Shown here piece by piece: positions 1-5,867 of a stretch of DNA of 7,854 nt; position 1 is the first letter of the stretch, and the number at the start of each line of letters is the position of its first letter. The DNA is from Bacteroidota bacterium (GTDB lineage Bacteria > Bacteroidota > Ignavibacteria > UBA10030 > UBA8401): positions 1-7,854 of the forward strand of contig JAVBYA010000421.1 of the NCBI GenBank assembly GCA_030824295.1, given 5' to 3'. Under the pieces are notes generated by a model. The model did not search any database. It saw nothing but the letters and a program-made list of their open reading frames with translations, and was not told where the DNA came from. The position numbers and the translations under genes were made by a program.

Positions 1-547
1 CCAAAAGATAGGTATAGACCAGTCCGACCGATGCCAGGATGACACCGGCGATGGAGGGACCGAGGATCATTGCGGTCGTACCGCGGAAACCGCTCAAGGC
101 GCTGGCCGCCGGGATCTCATCATGCTCGATCACGCGCGGCGTGAGTGCATCCAGCGCAGGACGATGGAATCCGCTGACGAACGATGAGAGCGCTGCGATT
201 CCGAACAAGGTCCAGACCGGCACACCGTCCAACACCGCCGTCACCGCCAGTGCGATACTGGTGAGGAGCAGCGAGCATTCTGCGATCACGATGATCCGTT
301 TCCTGTCCAACCGGTCCGCCACCGAACCGCCGATGAATCCGCTGATGGAGAGAGGAACGAGCTGGAACAGACCGAGGATGCCGACGTAGGCGGTGGAGCC
401 GGTGATCGTGTAGATCTGGTACGACAAGGCGACGGTCGTGATGGATGAACCGAGAAAGGAGATGAACTGACCAATGAACAGCAGCCGGAAGTCTCTGTTA
501 CGGCGGAGCGGCGTGATATCGATGGCGATCGTTTTGAGGAATTTCAT
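1..547 (-). CDS. MFS transporter, EntS/MFS_3-like, N-terminal part (cut by window edge)
   Basis: The minus strand from ATG at 547-545 stays open to the left edge, giving 182 codons of a multi-pass membrane protein. It opens with a short cytoplasmic segment (DITPLRRNRDFRLLF, about residues 10-24), followed by hydrophobic segments near 22-45, 52-73, 86-106, 111-126 and 157-180. Between the second and third lies an MFS motif A, GGSVADRLDRKR (73-84). The pattern 'PLRRNRDFRLLF..QFIS.LGS' resembles the EntS/MFS_3 family of proton-driven exporters of siderophores and drugs. The substrate cannot be read from the sequence. About half of a usual 400-residue MFS protein is present. Shine-Dalgarno support for this start is poor; an in-frame GTG at 559-557 is an alternative. 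The gene is divergent from nfeD across 139 bp. Family assignment is fairly sure, subfamily less so. Confidence 0.85.
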   Translation of the reverse strand, partial: MKFLKTIAIDITPLRRNRDFRLLFIGQFISFLGSSITTVALSYQIYTITGSTAYVGILGLFQLVPLSISGFIGGSVADRLDRKRIIVIAECSLLLTSIALAVTAVLDGVPVWTLFGIAALSSFVSGFHRPALDALTPRVIEHDEIPAASALSGFRGTTAMILGPSIAGVILASVGLVYTYLL

Positions 548-556
548 ATCCGGGTG

Positions 557-580
557 CACCAGTATATTCAAAATCTGGTG
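557..580. promoter_or_regulatory. Inverted repeat CACCAG-N12-CTGGTG in the divergent intergenic region
   Basis: Perfect 6-bp arms at 557-562 and 575-580 are separated by an AT-rich 12-nt spacer, with centres 18 bp apart. The repeat lies just upstream of the MFS start codon, in the 139-bp region that must contain promoters for both the MFS gene and nfeD. The size and spacing suit a dimeric regulator binding two successive major grooves, for example a repressor of the exporter, but arms this short could arise by chance. No regulator gene is visible in the window. The rest of 548-686 is pyrimidine-rich and contains no promoter I can call with confidence. Confidence 0.25.
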
Positions 581-686
581 TATTTGGAAACGATTTCTTC
601 TCCGTCTCCGATCTTCCCTGCCGGTCCGTCCCTTGTTTTCACCGACTTCTTTCTCTACCTTAGTTCCAGACAGAGGTCCCCATCCC

Positions 687-1958
687 ATGAAAAAGCTCCT
701 CCTCACTTCGATCCTCCTGAGCTCATTGCTCGTTGCTGGGAATACGGTGCACGTCCTGACCGTGAACGGCAGCATAAATCCCGCAACCAACGACTATCTG
801 AAGCACGGTATCGCATCCGCAACTGCCGCACGGGCATCAGCTGTTATTATAGAGCTGAATACTCCCGGCGGACTCCTCCAATCCACCCGCGATATCGTAA
901 CGGAATTCCTGGAAGCCGATCTTCCCGTCATTGTCTTCGTTTCACCGCAAGGTTCGCGCGCCGCATCGGCCGGTGTGTTCATCACCATGGCGGCACATGT
1001 GGCGGTGATGGCGCCCGGTACCAATATCGGTGCCGCTCATCCGGTGAATGCGCAGGGAGAGATGGATTCGGTGATGTCCGGTAAAGTGACCAACGATGCT
1101 GCAGCATTCATCCGCTCCATCTCCGAGCGCCGGCACCGGAACGTGCAGTGGGCTGAGGATGCGGTTCGGAACAGCGTGGCCATCACGGAGACCGAAGCGC
1201 TGGCGAACGGTGTCATCGACTTCATCGCACCGGACCGTTCCGCGCTGCTCGATTCGCTGGAAGGCCGCACGGTGATCATCGATGCGGATACGCTCACTCT
1301 CGCGCTGAAGGATGCCGTCATCGAAGAGCGGCCGATGACCTGGCAGTACGAACTGCTGGACCTGCTCAGCGATCCAAATATCTCCTACATCCTGTTCCTG
1401 ATCGGCATCTACGGTCTATTCTTCGAGCTCTACAATCCGGGCTCGGTGCTGCCGGGTGTTGCCGGCGCCATTGCGATCATCCTGGCACTCTACAGCATGC
1501 AGACCCTTCCGATCAACTACGCCGGACTCGCTCTGATCATCGTCGGCATCATCCTCTTCCTATTGGAGATCAAGATCACCAGTTACGGCCTCCTCTCCGT
1601 CGGCGGCGCGGTGGCGCTCTTCTTCGGCTCCATCATGCTCTATCAGAACGACAACCCGATGGAATTCGTGGAAGTGTCGCTCGGCGTCGTGATCCCGCTC
1701 GTGGCAGCAACTGCGCTGTTCTTCTTCTTTGTGGTCGGCGCGGGACTGAAAGCACAGAAACGGAAGATCGATACCGGTGAACAAGGGATGGTCGGACAAG
1801 AAGGGATCGCGTTCACGGCTTTGACGCCGTCCGGTCAGGTCCGTGTACATGGGGAACTCTGGAGCGCGGAGAGCATCGACGGGAACATCCCGAAGGGTGC
1901 GAAGATCATCGTCACTGAGATCCACGGTTTACAATTGAAAGTTCAGCAACAAGGGTGA
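687..1958 (+). CDS. nfeD: NfeD family membrane-bound ClpP-class serine protease
   Basis: 423 residues. Residues 1-18 form a signal peptide or N-terminal anchor (MKKLLLTSILLSSLLVAG). Residues 20-210 are a ClpP/crotonase-like protease domain with the LNTPGG motif (57-62), the nucleophile Ser94 in AASAG and the likely general base Lys133 in SGKVTNDAAAFIR. This is the Ser-Lys dyad of the long NfeD proteins typified by Pyrococcus PH1510-N. About five membrane segments follow between 232 and 352, then a soluble NfeD/OB-fold domain (360-420) with GMVGQEGIAFTAL and PSGQVRVHGELW. I chose the ATG at 687 because AGAGGT (672-677) lies nine nt upstream and a signal peptide follows directly. An in-frame start at 474 would place 71 unrelated residues before the signal peptide and overlap the divergent gene. 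The slipin partner follows 58 nt downstream. In characterised archaeal pairs the protease cleaves the hydrophobic C-terminal stretch of the stomatin partner; the same here is inference. Confidence 0.93.
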   Translation: MKKLLLTSILLSSLLVAGNTVHVLTVNGSINPATNDYLKHGIASATAARASAVIIELNTPGGLLQSTRDIVTEFLEADLPVIVFVSPQGSRAASAGVFITMAAHVAVMAPGTNIGAAHPVNAQGEMDSVMSGKVTNDAAAFIRSISERRHRNVQWAEDAVRNSVAITETEALANGVIDFIAPDRSALLDSLEGRTVIIDADTLTLALKDAVIEERPMTWQYELLDLLSDPNISYILFLIGIYGLFFELYNPGSVLPGVAGAIAIILALYSMQTLPINYAGLALIIVGIILFLLEIKITSYGLLSVGGAVALFFGSIMLYQNDNPMEFVEVSLGVVIPLVAATALFFFFVVGAGLKAQKRKIDTGEQGMVGQEGIAFTALTPSGQVRVHGELWSAESIDGNIPKGAKIIVTEIHGLQLKVQQQG

Positions 1959-1982
1959 CCGTCCGGGAATCCCCGACGGTCA
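1956..1982 (+). other. Intergenic hairpin overlapping the nfeD stop codon
   Basis: TGACCGTC (1956-1963) pairs perfectly with GACGGTCA (1975-1982). After a C-C mismatch, GGG (1965-1967) and CCC (1971-1973) close on an AAT loop. The stem begins at the nfeD TGA stop and ends 22 nt before the slipin ribosome binding site. No T-tract follows, so it does not look like an intrinsic terminator. It is more likely an mRNA stability or processing structure that sets the protease-to-scaffold ratio within one transcript. That role is inference. Confidence 0.5.
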
Positions 1983-2016
1983 TTCGCACACACACATCCA
2001 TTTCAGGAGCATACTT

Positions 2017-2808
2017 ATGGACGGACTCATCGGCTTCATATTCCTGATCGCGTTCGGCGCGGTCATTCTCTTCAATCTCATCAAGGTCCTATCGGAGTAC
2101 GAACGCGGCGTCATCTTCCGCCTCGGCCGCCTCCTCAGCGTGAAAGGTCCCGGTCTCATCATCCTCATCCCCGGCATCGACCGGATGGTGAAGGTGAGTC
2201 TCCGCACTGTGGTGCTGGACGTCCCTCCCCAAGACGTGATCACCAAGGACAACGTCTCCATCAAAGTGAATGCGGTCGTCTATTTCCGCGTTGTGCAGCC
2301 GGACAAGGCGATCATCAGCGTGGAGAATTACATCTACGCCACTTCACAGCTGGCGCAGACAACGCTCCGGAGCATTCTCGGACAGTTCGAACTGGATGAC
2401 CTGCTGGCACAACGGGACAAGATCAACCGCGAACTGCAGGTGATCATCGACCAGCACACCGAACCGTGGGGCATCAAGATCTCCACTGTGGAAGTGAAAC
2501 AGATCGACCTGCCGCCGGAAATGCAGCGCGCCATGGCGAAACAGGCGGAAGCTGAACGCGAACGCCGCGCGAAAGTGGTCCACGCCGAAGGAGAACTGCA
2601 GGCGAGTCAGAAACTCGGAGAAGCGGCAGCCGTCATCGAACGGAATCCGATCGCCCTGCAGCTCCGCTATCTGCAGACGCTCACCGAGATCGCATCGGAG
2701 AATAACTCCACCACCATCTTCCCGCTCCCCATCGAGCTGCTGAAACCGTTCCTGAATATGACCGGTGCAGCGGAGAAGAAAGTTCTGAAGAAGTCATCAA
2801 AAAAATAG
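2017..2808 (+). CDS. Slipin/stomatin-like SPFH (band 7) membrane protein, NfeD partner
   Basis: 263 residues. A single N-terminal hydrophobic segment (4-22) anchors the protein in the inner membrane. It is followed by an SPFH/band-7 domain (about 24-180) with the hallmark YERGVIFRLGRL (29-40), GPGLIILIPGID (45-55), VDVP-like VLDVPPQDVITKDNVSI (67-82) and WGIKISTVEVKQIDLP (151-166). A charged helical or coiled-coil stretch (165-207) suits oligomerisation. The C-terminal hydrophobic patch TTIFPLPIELLKPF (232-245) sits where the NfeD cleavage site lies in the Pyrococcus stomatin PH1511. The start is fixed by AGGAG at 2005-2009, seven nt before ATG. SPFH proteins form ring or cage scaffolds around membrane proteases and organise lipid microdomains. 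Co-transcription with nfeD (58-nt gap) is the usual arrangement. The tail is lysine-rich (KKVLKKSSKK). This is the NfeD-linked slipin subgroup rather than HflK/HflC. Confidence 0.93.
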   Translation: MDGLIGFIFLIAFGAVILFNLIKVLSEYERGVIFRLGRLLSVKGPGLIILIPGIDRMVKVSLRTVVLDVPPQDVITKDNVSIKVNAVVYFRVVQPDKAIISVENYIYATSQLAQTTLRSILGQFELDDLLAQRDKINRELQVIIDQHTEPWGIKISTVEVKQIDLPPEMQRAMAKQAEAERERRAKVVHAEGELQASQKLGEAAAVIERNPIALQLRYLQTLTEIASENNSTTIFPLPIELLKPFLNMTGAAEKKVLKKSSKK

Positions 2809-2814
2809 TTCCTC

Positions 2815-2844
2815 AAGGGGCGGCCGCCGAGCCGCCTTTTTTTT
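2815..2844 (+). terminator. Intrinsic terminator after the slipin gene
   Basis: GGCGGC (2819-2824) pairs with GCCGCC (2831-2836) across a 6-nt loop, followed at once by eight T residues (2837-2844). The preceding AAGG (2815-2818) can extend the stem into the T-tract. It starts seven nt past the slipin stop. This is a textbook rho-independent terminator. It stands only 22 nt from the next start codon, so it may also act as an attenuator for the esterase gene. Confidence 0.88.
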
Positions 2845-2866
2845 ACATCGTCTCAAGATCATCGTT

Positions 2867-3772
2867 ATGAATCCTTTTCCGTCTCGCATCCGTGATATCC
2901 TTTTGTTCATTGTTCCATTGCTCATTGTCACTTCTCCGCCGCTCAGTGCTCAGCGGGTGGACGATTCCATTCGTATCGGCAGCCATTACCGCACTTTCCA
3001 TTATATCGCTCCCGCTCCCGGCGCAGCAGTGACCCGACTGGTCTTCGTACTGCACGGCTCCGGCGGCATCGGCATCGGCAGGATGAAGGAGACCATGTCG
3101 TTGCAGACCATAGCAGCATCGGAGCCTGTGCTATTCGTCTATCCGGACGGATACAAGAACTTCTGGAACGAATGCCGCAAGGCCGCTACTTCCGCTGCGA
3201 ATCTGGAGGATATCGATGAAGTGTCGTTCTTCCGCGGAATGATCTCCGCCCTTTCCCGAACGTATGGTGCGGACAGTTCCGCTGCCTTCGCCATCGGATT
3301 CTCCGGCGGCGGACATATGGCATACAAACTCGCGCTGACCATGCCGGAGACCTTTCAGGCCATCGTTGCGATCGTTGCAAGTCTGCCGGCGGATGAGAAT
3401 ATGGACTGCACTCCCTCCGGCCGCCCTGCGGCGGTGATGATCGTGAACGGAACGAATGATCAGGTGAGTCCCTACAACGGCGGCGTGATCAATGCCGCCG
3501 GCGTTACCCTTGGACGGGTCCGTTCCACCGATGCAACGTTCCGGTACTGGTCCTCTCTGGCCGGATATTCAGGTGATCCGGTCATGGAACTGATGCCCGA
3601 TTCCGACACCACCAACACGACGAGCATCGAGCGGTATCAGTATGCTGCACCCGGCAGACCGGAGGTGACATTGCTGAAGATGGTCAACGGCACACATTCC
3701 GATCCGAAAGATCTGGACATCTACCGCGAAGCGTGGAATTTCCTCAAACGTCAGATACCGGCAACCCGCTGA
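2867..3772 (+). CDS. Secreted alpha/beta-hydrolase, LpqC / PHB-depolymerase-like esterase
   Basis: 301 residues with a signal peptide (1-28, ending PPLSA before Q29), so probably exported to the periplasm or outside. The fold motifs appear in order: oxyanion loop HGSGG (63-67), VYPDG (91-95), nucleophile elbow GFSGGG with Ser146, likely acid Asp198 in NGTNDQVSPYNGG, and likely catalytic His277 in NGTHSDP. The W-rich and YNGG elements match the LpqC/COG3509 family, which includes polyhydroxybutyrate depolymerases, feruloyl esterases and acetylxylan esterases. Cys103 and Cys181 could form a disulfide. There is no carbohydrate-binding module or C-terminal sorting domain, so the natural ester substrate cannot be told. 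There is no clear Shine-Dalgarno, but the signal peptide begins at this ATG and no other upstream start is plausible. It may be transcribed by read-through from the slipin gene. Confidence 0.85.
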   Translation: MNPFPSRIRDILLFIVPLLIVTSPPLSAQRVDDSIRIGSHYRTFHYIAPAPGAAVTRLVFVLHGSGGIGIGRMKETMSLQTIAASEPVLFVYPDGYKNFWNECRKAATSAANLEDIDEVSFFRGMISALSRTYGADSSAAFAIGFSGGGHMAYKLALTMPETFQAIVAIVASLPADENMDCTPSGRPAAVMIVNGTNDQVSPYNGGVINAAGVTLGRVRSTDATFRYWSSLAGYSGDPVMELMPDSDTTNTTSIERYQYAAPGRPEVTLLKMVNGTHSDPKDLDIYREAWNFLKRQIPATR

Positions 3773-3796
3773 CCCAACCCAGTTCATGCTCCATCA

Positions 3797-3826
3797 ACAG
3801 CCGCCGAATATGACGGCTGTTTTTTT
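3797..3826 (+). terminator. Intrinsic terminator after the esterase gene
   Basis: ACAGCCG (3797-3803) pairs perfectly with CGGCTGT (3814-3820) across a 10-nt loop. The T-tract runs from 3820 to 3826. It lies 24 nt past the esterase stop codon and separates it from the nudK-like gene. The remaining 79 nt up to 3905 must contain the promoter of the next unit, but I cannot identify clear -35/-10 boxes there. Confidence 0.88.
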
Positions 3827-3905
3827 GCAAGACTGAACAAATGAACAGTGGAATCCTCTCTCGTTTCCCGTATCTTTTATCATTCTTCCATTCCATTAAG
3901 GACCT

Positions 3906-4490
3906 ATGATCAGCAACGTTTCCATTCTCCGCACCGACATCCTCTCCGATAACTGGTACTTTCTCCGCAAATACACGATCCAATACACCAAAAAGAACGG
4001 CATGGTGAAAACCCAGGAGCGGGAGATCTATGACCGCGGCAACGGCGCGACCATCCTGCTCTATAATAAAGAACGGAATAGTGTCATCCTCACCCGCCAG
4101 TTCCGTCTTGCCACGTTCGTCAACGGCAATCCGGACGGGATGCTGATCGAAACGTGTGCCGGACTGCTGGATAGGGACAATGCCGAAGAATGCATCAAAA
4201 GAGAAACGGAAGAAGAGACCGGTTACAAGATCGGCGATGTGAGGAAGGTGTTCGAAGCGTATATGTCCCCCGGTTCGGTGACGGAGGTCCTTTTCTTTTT
4301 CATTGCCGAGTACACACCTGCCATGAAGGTGAGCGACGGCGGCGGTGTACCGGAGGAAGAAGAGAATATCGAAGTGATGGAGGTCCCCTTCCCTGAAGCA
4401 TTGTCGATGGTGTCGGATGGACGCATCCGTGACGGCAAGACCATCATGCTGCTGCAGTACATGCAGCTGCACGGAATTCTAAGGCCATAA
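3906..4490 (+). CDS. nudK: NudK-like Nudix hydrolase (GDP-mannose pyrophosphatase family)
   Basis: 194 residues, close to the length of E. coli NudK (about 190) as I remember it, and collinear with it. Shared features are ILSDNWY (12-18), REIYDRGNGATILLYN (39-54), RQFRLATFVNGN (64-75) and YMSPGSVTE (119-127). The Nudix box runs from G86 (AGLLDRDNAEECIKR) to REtEEETGY (99-107). It is one residue shorter between G and RE than the general Nudix consensus, as in E. coli NudK, so this is not a defect. Glu103 and Glu104 are the expected Mg2+ ligands. NudK enzymes hydrolyse GDP-mannose and related nucleotide sugars to sugar phosphate plus NMP in the cytosol. Other ADP-ribose or NDP-sugar substrates cannot be excluded. 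The start agrees with the homologue; AAGGA (3898-3902) lies close, only three nt away. The DUF4406 gene follows after 11 nt. Confidence 0.88.
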   Translation: MISNVSILRTDILSDNWYFLRKYTIQYTKKNGMVKTQEREIYDRGNGATILLYNKERNSVILTRQFRLATFVNGNPDGMLIETCAGLLDRDNAEECIKRETEEETGYKIGDVRKVFEAYMSPGSVTEVLFFFIAEYTPAMKVSDGGGVPEEEENIEVMEVPFPEALSMVSDGRIRDGKTIMLLQYMQLHGILRP

Positions 4491-4501
4491 AGGTAAATAC
4501 G

Positions 4502-4852
4502 ATGATGATATTGATCGCCGGACCGTACCGTTCCGGCACGAACGACGAACCGGCACGCATCGCCGCCAACGTGAAAGCGATGACCGATACTGCTTTGGAA
4601 GTCTACAGGATGGGACACCTTCCGGTGCTTGGGGAATGGTTCGCGCTGCCGCTGATCGAAGCAGCCGGTTCAGAACGGATGGGGGATGCAGTGTGGAATG
4701 AAATGTTCCATCCGGTCGCCGTGAAACTCATCGATCACTGTGATGCAGTGTTGAGGATCGGTGGACCTTCATCTGGGGCGGACGAGATGGTGGCGACGGG
4801 GAAAGCAAAAGGAAAAACGATCTTCTTTTCTGTCGGAGAGATTAACACTTAG
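4502..4852 (+). CDS. DUF4406 protein, nucleoside 2-deoxyribosyltransferase-like
   Basis: 116 residues, a small single-domain cytosolic protein. The conserved elements are MILIAGPYRSG (2-12), the first strand and phosphate/nucleoside loop; GHLPVLGEW (38-46); and CDAVLRIGGPSSGADEM (80-96), then GKAKGKTIFF. This layout resembles the nucleoside 2-deoxyribosyltransferase superfamily, in which the Glu of a 'G..E..A...GK' element is the nucleophile. Glu95 in SGADEM is the candidate here. I recognise the family as DUF4406, which has no established reaction that I can cite. AAAGG at 4489-4493 overlaps the nudK stop and gives eight nt spacing to the first ATG (an ATG at 4505 is the alternative). The 11-nt gap indicates an operon with nudK and suggests a role in nucleotide or nucleotide-sugar turnover. 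Confidence 0.8.
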   Translation: MMILIAGPYRSGTNDEPARIAANVKAMTDTALEVYRMGHLPVLGEWFALPLIEAAGSERMGDAVWNEMFHPVAVKLIDHCDAVLRIGGPSSGADEMVATGKAKGKTIFFSVGEINT

Positions 4853-4921
4853 TTTGGACCTCTCTATGTCCTTTGTGCTTCTGTGTTTCTGCTTATTGTA
4901 GATCAGGGATTTTCTATGTGT

Positions 4922-4990
4922 CCTATGTTTCTATGTGTTTCCGGGTTTAAGGTTTAGAATCAAAACACATAGGATCATAGAAAACATAGG
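4922..4990. repeat. Imperfect AT-rich inverted repeat of CTATG words
   Basis: CTATGTGTTT (4931-4940) is the exact reverse complement of AAACACATAG (4963-4972). CCTATGTTT (4922-4930) is the exact reverse complement of AAACATAGG (4982-4990). The two paired segments are nested, with a 22-nt loop (4941-4962) and an unpaired stretch on the right side (4973-4981). A further CTATGTGTCC copy precedes it at 4914-4923 and CCTATGT recurs at 5191-5197. It could be a bidirectional terminator for the converging genes or a remnant of a dispersed repeat. Confidence 0.6.
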
Positions 4991-5011
4991 TATGCTTTCA
5001 ATACGTAAAAA

Positions 5012-5177
5012 CTATCTCAAAAATAAAATACTACAACGTCATTTCGAACGAGCCATGTTATCTTTTCAAGGAAGCGAAGTGAGAAATCTGAGCGTAGTAT
5101 CAGATTTCTCACCCCGCAATCAGGCTCTATCCCGGCGGGATTCGAAATGGTAACCTGACAAACCATTTTTGAGATAG
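5012..5177. repeat. 166-bp nested palindromic, MITE/REP-like element
   Basis: The outer ends CTATCTCAAAAAT (5012-5024) and ATTTTTGAGATAG (5165-5177) are perfect 13-bp inverted repeats. Inside are CATTTCGAA (5040-5048) with TTCGAAATG (5141-5149), GAGCC (5050-5054) with GGCTC (5123-5127), and a perfect central 13-bp hairpin, GTGAGAAATCTGA (5079-5091) with TCAGATTTCTCAC (5100-5112), over an 8-nt loop. A small side hairpin ATCCC-GGC-GGGAT occupies 5129-5141. The whole folds as one long interrupted stem. Words such as CATTTCGAA and GAGAAATCTGA are familiar from intergenic repeats of Bacteroidota-type genomes (from memory). No transposase is present, so if mobile it would be non-autonomous. The TA next to each tip could be a TA target duplication, but I see no longer direct repeat. 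Confidence 0.7.
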
Positions 5178-5191
5178 CTTCTCGTATCTGC

Positions 5192-5851
5192 CTATGTATT
5201 CCCGCCTGTTGCAGCGTCAAAGAATTGTACCAGCTTCCCCTCATCCAATTTCCCATCGGTCCGCACTCCGCTGCAGAGATCCAATCCGTACGGCTGCACC
5301 GTGTCGATCGCCTCCCGCACATTCCCGGCGTTGAGTCCTCCGGCAAGGAAGACCGGTTTCTTCACCGCTTCCACGATCCTCCGGCTCACCGACCAATCGT
5401 GCATTCTCCCCGTCCCTCCCAGTTCCTTCACCGCAAGGTTCGGATTGCCGGAATCGAGCAACAGCATATCGACGAATGGTTCTACACTTAGCGCCTCGTC
5501 GATGGACGCATCACCGAGCACATGGATCACCTGCACGAGCGCCACTCCCGGCAATGCCTGACGCAATTCCCGATAGACATCAACGCTCACCTCATCCACC
5601 AGCTGCAGCGTGTTCGCATTGGTCCGCCGCTGCTGCGCGATGATCAACTCCGCATCCTGCTTACTGGTTAACAGAAATGTCGCGATGCCCGGCGACACCG
5701 TTGCAACGATCTCCGTGATGAGTTCTTCCGATATCGGACCGGGACCGCTCGGCATGGCGGAGACGAGTCCGAGGGCGGATGCGCCGTGTTGTACGGCGAG
5801 TGCTGCCTCCTCAATGGATGAGATGCAGCAGATCTTCACGATTGGTTTCAT
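5192..5851 (-). CDS. Divergent TrpF-like phosphoribosylanthranilate isomerase family protein
   Basis: 219 residues, typical TrpF length, with the (beta/alpha)8-barrel pattern. Conserved elements are KICCIS (6-11; family KICGIT, general base Cys8), LLLDS with the general acid Asp133, the phosphate-binding GGTGRMHDW (145-153), LAGGL (169-173) and SGVR (194-197). Departures are the second Cys in place of Gly9, SAMPSGPG (31-38) where TrpF usually has SPR with a substrate-binding arginine, and LQLVD (82-86) where VQLHG is usual. Catalysis of an Amadori-type isomerisation therefore looks possible, but anthranilate may not be the substrate. AAAGG (plus coordinates 5858-5862) lies six nt before the ATG. 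It follows the bacilliredoxin gene by 69 nt on the same strand, and no other trp gene is visible. I withhold the symbol trpF because of the altered substrate site; simple TrpF remains possible. Confidence 0.8.
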   Translation of the reverse strand: MKPIVKICCISSIEEAALAVQHGASALGLVSAMPSGPGPISEELITEIVATVSPGIATFLLTSKQDAELIIAQQRRTNANTLQLVDEVSVDVYRELRQALPGVALVQVIHVLGDASIDEALSVEPFVDMLLLDSGNPNLAVKELGGTGRMHDWSVSRRIVEAVKKPVFLAGGLNAGNVREAIDTVQPYGLDLCSGVRTDGKLDEGKLVQFFDAATGGNT

Positions 5852-5867
5852 GTTGAGCCTTTAAAAC

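Larger units (their letters stand above)
4853..5191. other. 339-bp gene-free convergent region rich in inverted repeats
   Basis: This region separates the stop of the DUF4406 gene from the stop of the minus-strand trpF-like gene, so it holds two converging 3' ends. No supportable coding frame exists in it. The first part (4861-4940) is T-rich with reiterated CTATGT / TTTGTG / TCTGTG words; the second part is the nested palindrome listed separately. Base composition is clearly more AT-rich than in the flanking genes. No classical hairpin plus T-tract terminator is evident for either gene, so the repeats may do that job. Confidence 0.7.

Noticed and set aside
39..389. Plus-strand open frame of 116 codons
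   Set aside because: It is antisense to the MFS gene, whose minus-strand translation has recognisable motif A and membrane segments; the plus frame has no family resemblance.
561..566. TATACT on the minus strand as a -10 box for the MFS gene
   Set aside because: It would leave a leader of only about seven nt before the ATG, and no acceptable -35 box lies 16-18 nt upstream.
474..686. Longer N-terminal version of NfeD starting at an ATG at 474
   Set aside because: The added 71 residues precede a clean signal peptide and overlap the divergent MFS gene; ATG 687 has a well-placed ribosome binding site.
3744..4472. Minus-strand frame of 242 codons
   Set aside because: It is antisense to the nudK-like gene, which matches its family over full length; this frame is a His/Asp-rich shadow.
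4935..5153. 72-codon plus-strand frame through the intergenic repeats
   Set aside because: It runs through inverted repeats, lacks a ribosome binding site and resembles no protein family.
5012..5177. CRISPR or tandem-repeat array
   Set aside because: The repeats are inverted and nested, not direct and regularly spaced.
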